Shown: positions 10,423-23,700 of the stretch, one piece after another | Position numbering within the stretch: position 1 is the stretch's first letter | Layout: each line of letters begins with the position of its first letter | DNA from: Anthoceros angustus | Lineage: Eukaryota; Streptophyta; Anthocerotopsida; Anthocerotales; Anthocerotaceae | Assembly: GCA_010909165.1 (NCBI GenBank) | Contig: MU008165.1 | Span: 1,674,001-1,738,000 of the forward strand | Direction: 5' to 3' | Length of the DNA: 64,000 nt | Notes under the pieces: generated by a model | The model's input: the letters and a program-made list of their open reading frames with translations, nothing else | The model's database searches: none | What the model was told of the DNA's origin: nothing | Made by a program: the position numbers and the translations under genes

Positions 10423-11772
10423 CTAGGGAGCCTCAAAGAGCCCCATAGCCTTGCAGAATCTATCGTGCTTGTCTTTAGCTAGGGCTTTGGTTAAGATATC
10501 AGATACATTGCTATTTGTTGGAACATACTGCAGGTTAGCCTGTTCACAACTGATCACTTGCCTTATGAAATGATGCTTGACCTCGATATGCTTTGTTCGT
10601 GCATGCATCACTGGATTTTGTGCTAACGCCATTGCCCATCGTTGTCACATAGCAGTGGGTGCCGGTTTCACCAAGTGAGAAAGTTTTGCATACACAATCA
10701 CCGAGTGCGGCGCCACTGCATATTCCCCGCCTGGATGATGGAGCGACTACTACCGCTTCTGGCTGTACCAGGGATATAGGCCAGAGTCATACTCATCCGC
10801 CTCCCGTGAGGCATGCAGTTAGCCGAGATTGACTTGCGAGTGTCTGAGTCAGCGGCCCAATCAGCATCACAAAAACATGTGAGTAATAAATTTTCTGGCC
10901 GCTGTTTGTACTTCAATCCAAGTTTAGGTGTTCCTTTTAGGTATCGCATAACCCTTTGAGCTGCTGTCCAGTGTGATGTTCCATAGCAGGTAAGGAACTG
11001 TGATGTAATGCCCAAAGCATGTGACAGATCTGGATGTGTCCGGTTCCTGCAGTAAATTAGTGAGCACACTGCTGAACAATATGGAACCCTTTCCATTTGT
11101 TGGCGTTCCTCTTCAGTCTTTGGAGATTGCTGGTTGCTCACCTTCTCTCCTGCATGCCCATTGGGGCTCTGGTGGCTTGGCTTGCGCCTCCCATTCAACC
11201 TAGATGTAATTTGACTAATGTACAGCCCGGTGTATCGAATCCATGTGCGTGGCAAGATCCTGAAGTATTTCTATGCCAAGGAACCAAGTTAGCTTGCCAA
11301 GATCCATCATGGAGAACTCTGAGGTGAGAATAGACTTAACCTTTGCCATTAGTTTTGGATTGCTGGCAATGAGGACTGCGTCATCCACGTACAGAGCAAG
11401 GTACACCACTCCATCCTTGTCTTCTAGCTTGTAGACGTTGGAGTCGGCCTCGCTCCGGATGAAAGTTGACCTTTTCAGGTATGTGTCAATCCTTTTATAC
11501 CATGCCCTAGGTGACTGCTTAAGGCCATAGATGGTCTTGACAAGTTTGCACACTTTCTTTGGGTGTGCAAGGTCTACAAACCCTTCTGGCTGACACATAT
11601 ATATAGTTTCCTCAAGTGTCCCGTTCAAGAAAGCTGTTTTTACATCCATGTGCTCCATGGCGTAATCTCTCTGGGCTGCGATGGCAAACAAGGTGCGCAC
11701 AGAGGTAGCCCTAACCATAGGTGAGAAGGTTTCAGTGTATTCTAACCCTTCTACCGGCTTCTGACTCCCCAT
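10423..11772 (-). pseudogene. Copia reverse transcriptase and RNase H (reverse strand)
   Basis: Read on the reverse strand, 11772-11215 gives the start of the Copia RT: EYTETFSPMVRATSVRTL, HMDVKTAFLNGTLEETIYM, YGLKQSPRAWYKR and the catalytic LYVDDAVLIAS (YVDD). The frame shifts near 11240, then continues with RTHPDLSHALG, AAQRVMRYLKGTPKLGL and CDADWAADSDTRKS (RNase H). It finishes at 10423 with KHIEVKHHFIRQV and NVSDILTKALAKDKH. The order is correct for the C-terminal half of Copia Pol, with several frameshifts. It faces the gag-integrase half, which lies on the + strand. Confidence 0.9.
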
Positions 11773-11789
11773 GGACTCTCGTGTCCTGC

Positions 11790-14440
11790 CACGCTACTGG
11801 CCCCGCTCCCTCGGCTCCTCTCACTGCCACCCAACAAGGCCCTGTGGTTGATCATCTCCTGTGCCCTTCTTCTCCTCCCCCGCCTTCAGATCCTTCCGGA
11901 GGTCCGTCCAACTGTCGTGGGTGACGCAGGACCTCTGTGGCCAGAAGTCACTAGTAGGCAACTTCGACTCTGTCGATAGCTCTTTCCACGTGCGCCCGGA
12001 GTAATCTGATATTCCCTTTGCATAGGTGCTCCAAGAAATTGAAAGCATGCCGCCCTACTTTCGTCTGTCTCTTTGCGTCTGCTGCTTGAGCCGGCATCCG
12101 CGAGGGCCGCCAGAGAGGCTCCTCACATTTCGGCCTGCCATCACTGCCCACCGCCCAGCCTCCCTTCGCTTCCGCCTCCTCGCCTTTCCTCGCCATGGCA
12201 TGGCCCTCCGCCTTCCTTAACTGGACTAGTAGCTTTCTTCTCGGGCCCAGGCCCTTGGCTCCTCCATTCATCCCGGCCTCAAGCTCCGCCATCTCCTTCC
12301 TAGGCGGTCCAGAACCACCCCTTGCTTTCCTAGGTCCTTCTCCATTTCGGCGACGTCTCGCCTTGTTCCATCGCCTTACCTCCTCGCCTGCGAGCCGAGT
12401 CACTCTATCGGCTCGTGATCGCGATCGCCACCCTCAAGACCCTGCTCTAATTTAAGTATCTTTGGAGCTCAAGGTCTCCTGCGTCTTCCATCTCTGCCCG
12501 TTCTCCACCACTGCAATCGAGCCGGAGATCCTTCATCTCCTTGTTCTTGGCCTCTTTCTTCGCATGGTTGGGTACTCGCTTCCGGCGCTCTCGCTCCGCT
12601 TTCAGTTGAGTTAGCCTTGTTTGCCTCCTCTCCCCTCCCGATTCGCCGGTAATGATCACGGTCGGTCTTAGCTGCTGCTTCCGCTTCCACACGCCCACTG
12701 AAAGCCATGCTTGGTGTTGTCATACGAGCCCCTCGGCGGTCTTGAGCCCGCTCACTTTGTCTTGGGCTTCCTCCAACTCTCCCCGCGCCCGCTACCGCGA
12801 GTTCTCAGCTTCGACCTTGGGCTTAATTGCTCAGACAGGAAGGACCTCGGGTCCGGTCTTCCGAATAGGGCCGACCTCCCGCCTCCGCTTTCCCGAAGCG
12901 TTTCCCTCCTCGATTCAGGGACTCGCTTCTTCTTGGGCGCCTCCACCGCCCTCACGGAGGAGCACCATGATGCCTCCTGGTGGCCTCTACGGGTCTTCTC
13001 TCGTCGTCCCGTGAGGCAGGAGCATACCATCCATGACGGCCAGGACTCACGATCTCTTCCACGGGCGTGGCCGGAGAGGCCCAAGAAATCCGTGAGTGCG
13101 GGCATCTCCTGTCCATAAGGGCGCTGATCGGGTGACTCGGGACTTGGCTCTCCCGGACTGAGCAGGACCTCAGGTCTGAGTGCCCTCATCCGGTCCTCCA
13201 CCTCCTTGGCTCTTTTGGCCACAACCTTCTCACTTTGCCTTAGATTTGGGGCTGGGCGGTGGTGAGGGGCCCGGCGGGCGATTTCCCTCTGCATGGACTC
13301 GGGCCCGATGTTGCGCCGCTGACCTCCCCGCGCCTTGGCGGCCCCGCCCCGCTCTTCTCACGGCTTCCTCCGCCTCCCGCCACTCCGTAAGTAGGGTGCA
13401 GGGAACCTGTGCGCTCCTTGGTGCTTCATTGGGCGGAGCCGTTTTCCGCCTCTTGGCGACTCTCGTCCGGGATGGCTCAGCCGATGGGGGTTAGTGGGTG
13501 GGCATCACAGTGAGCTCCCTTCCTGAGGTGCTCCGTCCGTCGCGGGTGCCTCCCCTTACGACACCGAGGAGGGAGGCAGGAATATCCTCCCATACCTCCC
13601 GGGGTGGTGGGGTCCGTTCAACCGAATAGAATCAGGATCCTTCCCAATCGTCCTCTTCGGGCCGTTTGGCCTTAGGAGGTCGGGACCTGGGCGCCGCCTC
13701 CTTCCCCGCCCCGCCTCGTGAGACGCTGAGCCCTTTGCGGAGCGCCCGCTCCTCTTCTCCCTCCTTCAGGAGGTTGAGGTGTCCCCATACATGGATGAGG
13801 AAGGGTGTCAGTGCTGACGGAGGAGGCTTCTCACTCCGCGCTTCTTGGCCTCCTGGTTGATCCTGGCGAAGATGATACGCCCCCAGTCGGCCCTCTTCCC
13901 TCGCTATAGGGCATGCAAAAACACCCGAAGATTGTCACCAAGGTGATCCACCTTGGTGAGCATGTTCCAATGGACAATGACCTTAGCCACCGCCCTCACC
14001 CGCCTATCCAACAGGTCCGACATCAACCAGCCGTTGGACGACCGTTGTGTCCCCGGCCTCAGCATGGCCGCCTTCGCTGCTTCCACCTTCCCCCTCACCT
14101 TGAGGGGTTCCGGGACTATGCCCCCAATTTCCTCCACTGGGCGGTTGTAAACCGCCCTCAGGACCTCTACGGTCCACCTCACGGGTCCTCCTCAAGCTCT
14201 TGAGCGCACTTGTTGGCGTGCCGATCTTCTGGCGTACTCTCGGACGAGCGCGACGCTGTTAAACGTCCACACCGCGCTGAAGATGTCTAAGTGCCATTTC
14301 TCCACCAGTTCTTCCGCCTCCTCCAGCCAGGGCCCGAAGTTGGGGTATCTTTTGGTGACGATGTTGCGCTCCACCAAGCGCCAGGGCTCCCATACCTCCA
14401 CTGCCTTCTTGGGTCCCATCTCTGCGCCTTTCTCGCTCTG
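11790..14440 (-). mobile_element. GC-rich gag-like element, copy A (reverse strand)
   Basis: On the reverse strand a broken protein begins near 14419 with MGPKKAVEVWEPWRLVERNI, then WLEEAEELVEKWHLDIF, VRWTVEVLRAVYNRPVEE and MLTKVDHLGDNL. It continues through long Arg/Lys/Glu/Gly-rich tracts to a segment ending FLEHLCKGNI...HVERAIDRVEVAY near 11951. The same order occurs on the + strand at 17277-19770, so the pieces belong to one element. I recognise no domain; the highly charged, low-complexity character suits a structural gag-like protein. Many overlapping frames on the opposite strand are byproducts of high GC. No protease, integrase or RT was seen. Confidence 0.6.
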
Positions 14441-15010
14441 CGGTTGAAAATTGAGCCCCGATACTCCGCTGTACTTCCGTCGTTGTGTTGGCCGCTCTAA
14501 CCACGAAGGTGAGCCGCGTGTGAGCGTGCCTTGGCTTGAAAAGCGCGGCGCAGTTGGGTGTCGGAGCGCGAGGCCGGCGCCGCGAGGTCGTGAGGAAGAA
14601 TGGCCTTCCCTCCGGCCTGTGACGTCGAGAGTAGTCGCTAGACGGGAGGGTGTCTCTTCTGCTCCGTGGCGCCGAGGCCTCGCATGGCGTCTTACGCCCG
14701 CCTGGGCTTATACCGCCATTTGAAGTCTTACGCCCGCACGCTATACGGCGTGAATACCGCCTAACACCACGCGGCAACCCCTACGGTCCTGGCTGCATGC
14801 GCCCACCCCGTCCCGGGCCCCTCACGCTCCGACTCCTAATTTACTTTACTTGGCGTACTTATCCCGTCCTACTCCGGAGTATAGCCCGGACTTACCCTGG
14901 GCACTCCGGAGTGCGGTCCGGCCTACTCCGGAGTGTGCTCCGGAGTACTTCTGTCGACTCTGGAGTGTAGTCCGGAGCACTTCGGACTTATTTCCTCCCT
15001 TCCGCCTTAT
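14441..15010. other. Upstream region of copy A with ACTCCGGAGT palindromes
   Basis: This region lies upstream of the gag-like frame of copy A and matches, in inverted orientation, the region upstream of copy B (16720-17276). Shared features include TTACGCCCGC-type blocks and CCGGAG words, so it is probably LTR or leader. Between 14870 and 14985 the 10-bp palindrome ACTCCGGAGT and close variants recur about six times. Confidence 0.5.
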
Positions 15011-16719
15011 TTTCTACTTCACGCCTACCAAAAATGGAGTGGTGTTCTCCTACCTGTTTCACCTGGTCCTCATCATGTTGATCCTCTTCCCGCTGATTTT
15101 GCTAATTATCCCATTTCTGATGGTGATTCTGGAGCACGGGTGTGTGCATGGTTTGGTGCCACACTTTTGTACCATATGGCAAAGTACATTTGGCTATCTT
15201 GTGATAGAGTATGAATGGTGTGAATATGAATTTTGAATGATTTACTTTTATATATTTTATCATGTATTTTTTATCTTATAGTATTATTATTATTATTATT
15301 ATTATCTACTTTAACTTTCTACTTTTTACTTTAATCGTAAAACTTAACTTTGGGTAAGTCTAAATCAGCTCACTTTACCCGTTGACAATTGTGCCCACGA
15401 TTCGGACATTGATGCGTCTCACCTCTCTCTCCTTCCTCCTCGATCCTCGCCCGGCCTCCCTCCTCCTCCTCGCCTGTGTCCTTTGTTGCTTGTTGCCATG
15501 GCTCCTATAGGAGCACTCATCGCTTAAGGAAGCTCGCACTAAGCAGAGGCCAGGTGTAAGATCGAGCTACCCGATCGATGTCGAATCGATAAGCTACTCT
15601 ACCTTCGTGGCCAAGGTATGGAATTGGCACGATGGTGATGGAAGCTTCCGCGAGAAAGGCTTGGACGCTCGAAACGACAAGTTTTTGATGGGTTTGAAGG
15701 AGAGACTGGGAGGGCCAGACGTGTTGTCGGACGCCTTTGGCAAGGTACGAAACGAGAACATAGGCTTTGTATGGCAAGGCACATCCACAATACAACTAGC
15801 ATCAACACTGAGCCCGTAGCACCATCATATAGCATGAGCAGCGTTGCACCAGCATGCACCAAGCACTAACACCCCCACCGATTTATGCACGCTGTGAGAT
15901 GAAGTGGGACAAGAGCCCCACGAAATCGATCGCACGCGGTTGAACAACTAGCACCCCCTTCAACAGCCACCACCTATGCTTAAATCCGGTAGCTACACAT
16001 AGCTTACACATGCACTAAGCCCTAACAGATCCGACGACTGTAGAATGTTGGAAGATGAAGCAAGACATCAGCCTGAAAAGAGGAAATCATGGAAGCACTA
16101 TACAGTAAGATAATTACCACCAGAATCAGCATCCAGCACCTATGCTTAAGCTTGCATCCAACATCCACCAGCGTAATTAGATTACCACCAGCCACTACTA
16201 CATTATGCAATGAAATATGACGAGGCAGTTATGACACGGGCACTGCTGCCCCAGGAGTGGTTGCTGCAAAAGACATCTACAGCCATCTATGACAATCTGC
16301 ACTGGCCGTGATAATCCATTAAAGACGCCCAAGGCCATGTCTTAAGTCATGACATTTCCGCCTTGTCCTTGGTTGCCCTCTTTGACCGCCTGCCAACTCG
16401 GTAGAGGCGTGCAATTGCCGGTATCTCAACGGGGTGCCATACCCGGGGGTTGAGAGTGCCAACACCATGGATATTCTAGTGTCCCGTGGCGTCATGACAA
16501 ATGGTCCGGTGACTGGATATGGAAAGTTTACGCTTGCGCTTGTTTGCCGGCCGGTGTGAAGTCCGCCAGTCCGCCTGGGCTGACGGACGTCCGCTGAGGC
16601 ACACACCTTCGGCGTGGCCGTCAACGGCCATCGCGGGCTATGGACTTTGGGGGTTAGGAAACAAGTGGGGTTTTGTTTTTTCGAAAATAAATAGTAAAAT
16701 AAGGCGAAGGAGGAATAAG
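15011..16719. other. Spacer between inverted element copies; no gene recognised
   Basis: This stretch separates the two inverted GC-rich arms. It includes an ATT microsatellite near 15281-15304 and AT-rich DNA around 15240-15340. From 15410 to 15470 there is a C+T-rich tract. No open frame resembles a known protein. Confidence 0.5.
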
Positions 16720-19700
16720 CACGATGGTGCTCCGGACTGGCCCGGAGTATACTCCGACCGGAGGGTAACGGACCCCGGTACCACTATGACGAGCCCGATC
16801 ACGACCGTAACGGATAAGTCCGGACCCCACCCGGTCAAAACAGATAAGTACGCCAGTGAAAGTAATTTAGAAGTTGAGTCGTGAGGATGCATCAAGCGGC
16901 GCCACGGACGGCCCCGAGTGGAGGTCGGGCATGCAGCAGCCAGACCGATGCCGTGGCTATAAGGTGTATTCACGCCCGCGATCGCGCGGCGCCAGGCGTA
17001 AAGGCCGCATGCGGGCGGCGTAAGGTCGAGTAAGCCATGCACTGCGCCACGACAGGAAGAGGCACCTTCCCGCCCAGCGGTTACTTCCAACGGCGCGGCC
17101 GACGAGGAGGGTCATTTCTCCCGCGACCTCACCGCAGCCTCTTGCGCCCGCAACCCGCTCGCGCTATCTCTTTGAACGCCAGCATCTGCGGCTCACCGCT
17201 GGGGTTGGAGCAACGAACGCGGCAAGAGGGCGATCGTGCGCCGTCTCCGCAAGCCGACGAAGGAGAAGAAGGCGATGGCACCCAAAAAGGTCATGAGGTC
17301 CGGGAGCCATGGAACCCGGTAGAGCGCAACATTGTGACCCGCGCTATCCGACTTTGGGCCATGGCCGAGGAAGCGGGAGGATTAGTCGAGAGTGGCACTT
17401 AGACGTGTTCCAGTCGTCTCGACGCTTGACAAGGTCACCGTCCGGAGTTCGCCAAGATGTTGGCGCGGCCAACAAGGAGGTTCGTCCAAGAACCTCCGGA
17501 GGATCCGCGATGGACCTTGAGGTCCCGAGGCGGCCTACAACCGCCCAAAGGAGGATGGGGCGAGTCCCAGCCCTCAAGGCGAGGGAAAGATAGAGGCAAG
17601 GGCGCGGCGTCGAGGCCCGAACGCAGCGACAACCAACGGCCGGTTGATACCTGACCGACAAGGGTGAGGGCAGAGTCCCGATCATTGTCCATCGAACTTG
17701 CTCACCAAGGTGGATCACCTTGGTGATAATTTGTTGGTGTTCCCGCATGCGCTGCGCTGGGCAAGAGGGCGGACTGGGAAGGATCATCTTCGCCTCGCCC
17801 AGAGGCCCCAAGCCGAGGAGCGAGAAGCCTCGCTGACTATCCCCATACCGATCCATGTATGGGGACATTACGAGCTCAAGGATGGGGAGGTAGAGCGGCG
17901 CCCGGAAGGGCTGGCGGCCCTACTGAAGCGGAGCGGCAAGGGCGCCGAGAGGCCCACCCCTAGGGCCAAACGGTCCGGAGGAGGACGATCGAAGGGATAC
18001 CTGACCCATACGCCCCGAACGGACCCCTCACCACCTAGGGAAGTGTGGAAGATATCCCCGCCTCCTCTCGGTGCCTCGCCGAGCAAGCAGCAGAGAGACG
18101 GCCCGACGCCCACACACCACCACAACGGCAAGAGAGGAGCCCGACGAACTCGCGGCACCAAGAGGCGGAAGACGGCCATCCGCTAACGCAAAGACCTCGG
18201 TGCTCAGGCTCTCCCGCCACGGAGTGGCAAGAGGTCAAGAGGCGGTAAGAAGAGCGTAAAGGGACGCCGCCAAGGAGCAGGAGGTCACCGGGCAAGAACC
18301 CCACTCGAGCCGGGTCCTGCCGACCGGAGAGGCAAGGCCGCCTCAACCCTCACCCTCCGAGCCCTGTGACAAAGAGGGCAATAAGGAATTGGCGCCAAGA
18401 GGGCCAAGGAGGGTGAAGCTCGACAATCGTGACCTAAGGGGCCCCGATTAGGTCCGGAGAACCCACCGACTTACTCCGGATCATGTATGGAGGTCCTGGC
18501 GGACCGTGAGATGCCCGCCTCCCACTACGGACTTTTGGGGTCTCACTGGCGGCCGTGGAAGAGACACGGGTCCTGCTACCGCCATGGACAGATGCTTTGG
18601 GGTCTCGCATGCCCGAGAAGACCTGTGAAGTAGAAGCCACCAGAGGCGATGGTGCCCTCCAGAGTGCTTGGAGGGCCTGTGAGGCAAGGAGGAAGGCAAG
18701 CCTCGGCCGCATCAAGAAGGGAAACGCCGGAGGCCGAGAGGGAAGTCCGTCCATTCGACAGACTGACTAAATTCCTTCACCGGGTGAGCAACAAGGTGCA
18801 TGAGGCCCAAGCACGGTCAAGACCGCAGTGAGAGGGGTAGCGCACAGAGGCAGGAGGCCCGGGCGCAAGCGGAGAAGGCTCGTGACTGCCGGAGGCGGCC
18901 CGGCCGACTCCAAGCGGGCGAAGCCTGTGAAGGCGGGAGGCGGGTAAGCCGCTAAGATCGACCGCGATCACTATCGGCGTGATCGAACCGTGGAGGGAGA
19001 CGGCAGGATAGCCGCTAACTCAAGAAGGAGCAGGAGGCGGCGAGCAAAGGGCCGGGCCCATGCCGAGGAGAAGGAAGCCCGCGACAAGGAGAGATGGAGG
19101 ATCTCCGCCCCGCATGAGGTGGAGCGCGTGAGATGGAAGACCGAAGAGACTCGAGTCAGCCCAAGTTACCATTGAGAGGAATGGTACTGCAGGCGTGATC
19201 ACGGATCACGAACGAGAATAGAGCGGCCCAGCTGCTGGCGGACGGAGGAGGTAAGGCGATGGCGGAACAGGAGCGTGACGTCAAATGGAGAAGGACTCGG
19301 CCCGCACCGGGCAGAGTTGCCCGACCGCCTGGAGAGGGAGATGGCGAGCTAACGCCGTAATGAACGGGAGCGAGAGCACCGGACGCAAAAGAAGCTGGGT
19401 CCGCCAAGGAAGGAAGGAGCGCCGCGCTATGGCGGTAAGCGGGCAGAGCGAAACGACGGAGCCGGAGCAAAGTGGAGCAACAACAAGGGTTGCAGAGGTG
19501 ACCGAGGCCTTGTGGCCTCGCGAGATTCGGCCCGCCCACAACTCGGAGGGATGGTCCAAGAAGACAAAGACGCAGCCCCGAGCACCAATGGAAGGAGTAT
19601 CGGTGCTCGCACATGTGGAAGAGGCAATCCAAAGAATTGACTCGGATTTTGCCTACTACCACGCCGAGCTCCTTAAGGCATTGAAGCCTCACCCGCCACA

Positions 19701-20130
19701 TACCTGGACGGACCCCCAGAAGGCTCAGAAGGGGATGAAGGGCATGGGGACAGCACGGGGACCCTAGTGGCCCTGTTTGGAGACGACGGTAGCGGGGGAG
19801 AAGAGCCTCAGGAGGAGCAGGACGCGGCCAATACAACGAATCTCAGGGTAAGTCCACTGCAACCTGCTCGGGAGGATAGAGGCGGCGGCCCTGAAAGGGG
19901 CGCGGAAGGAGGAAGCCAACCCGACCCAAGACAAGGGTCGGTTGGAAGGGATGAGGACCTAGCAAGAAGAGGTCCGCAGACAAGGGGTCCGGAGCTTGGG
20001 GACCTGGACCCCTGCAGTTCGACCCGAGGTCCGAACCCAGATGAGACCGACCCAGCAGATCGGACTGTGAAATAAGGCACTCCCGGAGTCTGAGACGACC
20101 TCGAGGTCCGGACTGGAAGCAAGGAGGAGT
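16720..20130 (+). mobile_element. GC-rich gag-like element, copy B
   Basis: The frame starts near 17277 with MAPKKV, then after shifts gives GHEVREPWNPVERNIVT, LWAMAEEAGGLVE, MLTKVDHLGDNLLVFPHAL, IHVWGHYELKDGE and many charged tracts. It ends with HVEEAIQRIDSDFAYYHAEL near 19605-19680, and a short acidic frame follows at 19767-20072. Each motif has a counterpart in copy A on the other strand. Frameshifts and stops are frequent, so it is not expressed as a full protein. It may be a non-autonomous LTR element carrying only a gag-like gene. Confidence 0.6.
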
Positions 20131-20439
20131 CCCTCCGACTTACGCTGGGAGCGATAATGCAGTGGCCCTACTGAAGGGGGACCCATCAGCCGTGGGGACG
20201 ATAGGGTAACGGGTCGCCGACCGCACGTAGAGCTCCAACCTCGGCTGTGATTCCGGAAGAGGAAGGGGTCTCGCGGATCATCCGATTGCGCGCCTGAACT
20301 GCTGTATGGGAGATTGACCACCAATCCCGAGGCGGAACCTGTGACCTTCCTGTGCCCACCCACGACGAAGGAGATAGGAGGGAGGAATAGGATGGTAGGC
20401 GGCCGACATGCATCGAGGGCCACCACCGTAATAGGGGTG

Positions 20440-20620
20440 TAATAAAGACGCCGACTTGGGCGAGTATAAGAGGGCCGAGGTCGCCGGAATAAATCATCTT
20501 CTTGGTGTTGATGTCGCGCTTGCACCTTGTGTGTCTTCCCTAACGTGAGTCCCGAGTCATCGAAAGTGCACGACTCAAGAGACTAATCAAGGTCCCGTGA
20601 CGGACCCAACGTGGTGGTGG
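20440..20620 (+). other. LTR-like promoter/polyadenylation segment
   Basis: GAGTATAAGAGGGCCGAGG provides a TATA-like box. About 30 bp later CGGAATAAATCATCTTC provides a polyadenylation-like AATAAA. This spacing is typical of the U3/R part of plant Gypsy LTRs and would suit the 3' LTR of copy B. The full LTR was not paired with a second copy. Confidence 0.4.
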
Positions 20621-20786
20621 TGTGTGAAGAGCGACTGGGACCCGTGTTCGCCCGCAGCAGCCGCCCGAGCGGACCGAACGTGAGCCGGAGGAACTCCGGA
20701 GGGCGCAGAGCAACGGAGAGGCCCGTTGAGCAACGAGGAGGTCCGGACCGTAGCACTTCATGCTCTTTTCCAAGGTTGATGAGCGA

Positions 20787-23700
20787 GCGAGTGATGAGAG
20801 GAACGGACTAAAGGGGTACGCGGCGGAAACGACACGGACGCAAACGGGTCTCAAACGCTTGGCCACACCGGCCTTATTGAACGTTATGAGTAGTTAGGAC
20901 GAAACGACGATTGCGTGTAAAGTAGTTGAGCGACGCAAAGTAAGGATCTTGAACGCTGCAAACTGGAGCTTATCTCCTGAACTAACTTCACTACAACGAC
21001 ACGGATTGTGCGCTACCTGGGTCAATGGAAGTCACGCCTACGGGCCTACAAAGTAGGTTTACAACGGGTGATGACCACGGATGATGGAGCCATTCCTTCA
21101 AAGGCAAGCCACCCACGATCACGGGATGGAGCCTCCCGCCCCGACCGATGATCCCACGGTGCTTTGTGAATGCCCGGTTGCGCGGGAGCATACAATAATC
21201 CGGAAATGACATCGCCGCAAGGCATAGGTGTCATGCGCGCCTTTCCTCGGAGGTAGGACCTCTGCAATGGCAACTTAACTCAAATTTCGATGAATTCTCG
21301 TAATGAGCCCATGTTGAATGTGATTGTCGCAGCACCTGGCCGACGAATTGACCAAACAGTCTTCCTATCGCTAGCTAGGTGATGTGGCATGGCACCGAGA
21401 TGGCCACCGTCCCACTCACTGCCTCTACCATTTCAAGCAGCAGTCACGAGAGGAGGTTCCAACTCCCCAAATTTCAATGCGACTACGGGGATCATGACCC
21501 CATGGTTGGGAATGTGAGTAATGGCCAGACGCAGGAGTTCCTCCCACTTGTTCGCCGGGAAATGGGGCATGGCACTGCTACAAGGTGGAGGCCCATGGCC
21601 TGTGCCCGCGAGCTCTGTCATGGGAGTTCCATCGGCAGAGGCTGCCTCAAGAGGCTGCGAGGACCCCGCTTTGAAGACCAAGGTGTGTAATCCACCACAC
21701 CGACTGCCCGCCGTGTTGCCTCCTCGCCATCCAAGACCGCCACAAGGTGTCTGGCCGGAATGATGCACTTTTTGGCTCTTATGGGGGCAATCCTTCCTGA
21801 ACATTATATGCCCCTTCACGTCCTGGGATAAGAATATGCTCCGCAGATTGGGCAAACTTGCATCCGCATCGACGCTGGGAGACCCGCTTCTTTTTGGGGC
21901 CTAATGAGGACATTGTTTCAGCGTCTCAGGAGAACCCCGCTATCAGACGAGTGCAATGGGGCAACCAAGGCCTGTGAAGACGATGTTCTACTCCCGCCAT
22001 ACGGGCGCCTTCGACGTAATGTTTGCTTGCCCAAGCATAGCGTGGCGACTTACATGGTGGAAGACCCACAGAGCACCGGCGGCCAGCCCGAATCATGGCG
22101 TAATGCTAAGGTACTGGCGGGGTCGAGGGTTTTGCAGAGGACCGGAACATATCGTTTCATCTCAACGGACGGCTTCTAATCCGGCCGGGCATCGTTCTTC
22201 ATCGATTCTATCTCGCCGGCTTTTCTTTTGATCCATAACTCGCCTTTGGCTTACCACAAGATGCATAGAATTCTCATGCCAATCATTATACCCGTCCCAA
22301 AACAAGTCAAGAATATGGATGTGTACTTGGGTCCATTGATAGAGGAACTTGCCACCCGGTGTGTCCTGAGGTGGACCACTCACCCGGTGACCGGACACTT
22401 TTTGTCCTCGTGGCTGCCTTGCTCCATGCCACATGTGATTATCCAGGTCTTGGAGCCCTATTCGGGCCCCAAGTTCGAGGATATCGATGTTGTATTGATT
22501 GTGGGCAGGAGTTACAGCCGCGGTGGTCCACCGCCTTGGAAAAGATTATTGTTGAAGGACACCGCAGGTGGTGCCTCGACGACCAAGACCCTCCACGCGC
22601 GAACATGTTGAGTTCTTCAACAATAGAGTGATGAGAGGAGCGGACTAAAGGGGTGAGTGACGCGGAACGGAAACACGGACGCAACGGGTCCTTAAACGCT
22701 TGGCCACCGGCCTGTTCGAACGTTATGAGTAGTTAGACGAAACGACGATTGCGTTAAAGAAGTTGAGCTGACGCAAAGTAAGGATCGGTCGAACGCGGCA
22801 AACTGGAGCTTTCATTCTCTCGAACGCGACTCTTTACTACGACACGGATTGGCGCGCCTACCGTCAATGAAAGTCACGCCCAGCCTACCAAAGTAGGTTT
22901 ACAACGGGTGACCGCTTACCGTGATGGAGCCATTCCTTCAAAGGCAAGCCACTCCACGATCGGGATGGAGCCTCCCGCCCACCGGATCCCACGAGTGCTT
23001 GGCGACGTTGCAGGGAGCACACAATGAATCCGGTGACATCGCCGCAAGGCATAGGTGTCATGGGCGCATGCGGAGGTAGGACCTCCGCAGGCAACTGCGG
23101 CTCAAATTTGGATGAATTCTTGGTAATGAGCCCATGTCGAATGTGATTGTCGCAGTCGGCACGACCCCATTGACCAAACAGTCTTCCTATCGCGTTAGGT
23201 GATGCTGGCAGCACCGAGATGCCACCGTCCCGACCACTGCCTCTACCATTTCAGCAGTCGCCGAGGAGGTTCCAATCCCCAAATTTCAATGCGACTACGG
23301 GGATCATGACCCCATGGTTGGGAATGTGAGTAATGGCTGTGACGCAGGAGTTCCTCCCACTTGTTCGCCGAAATGGGGCATGGCACCCAAGGTGGAGGCC
23401 AGATGGCCCAAAGGCCCGCGAGCTCGTCATGGGAGTTCCATCGGCCGAGGCTGCCTTGAAGAGGCTGAGGACCCCGCTTTGGAAGACCGAAGGGTGTGAG
23501 CAATCCGACCACACCCGACTGTCCGCCGTGTTGGCCCTCCTCGCCATCCAAGACCGCTACAAGGTGTCTGATGCCGGAATGACTGCAATTTTTGGCCTCC
23601 TTGCGGGGGCAATCCTTCCTCGGGGGAACATTATATGCCCCCTTCACGTCCGGCAGTCAAGAATATGCTCCTGCAGATTGGGCAAACTTGCATCCGCATT

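Noticed and set aside
10423-11772. Reverse transcriptase as part of an integrated plant pararetrovirus
   Set aside because: Domain order, the YVDD context and the C-terminal ILTKAL motif are those of Copia; no movement or coat protein features are present.
11951-14777. Long open frames on both strands in the GC-rich arms as independent genes
   Set aside because: They overlap heavily, are biased in composition, and only one strand in each arm shares ordered motifs with the inverted copy.
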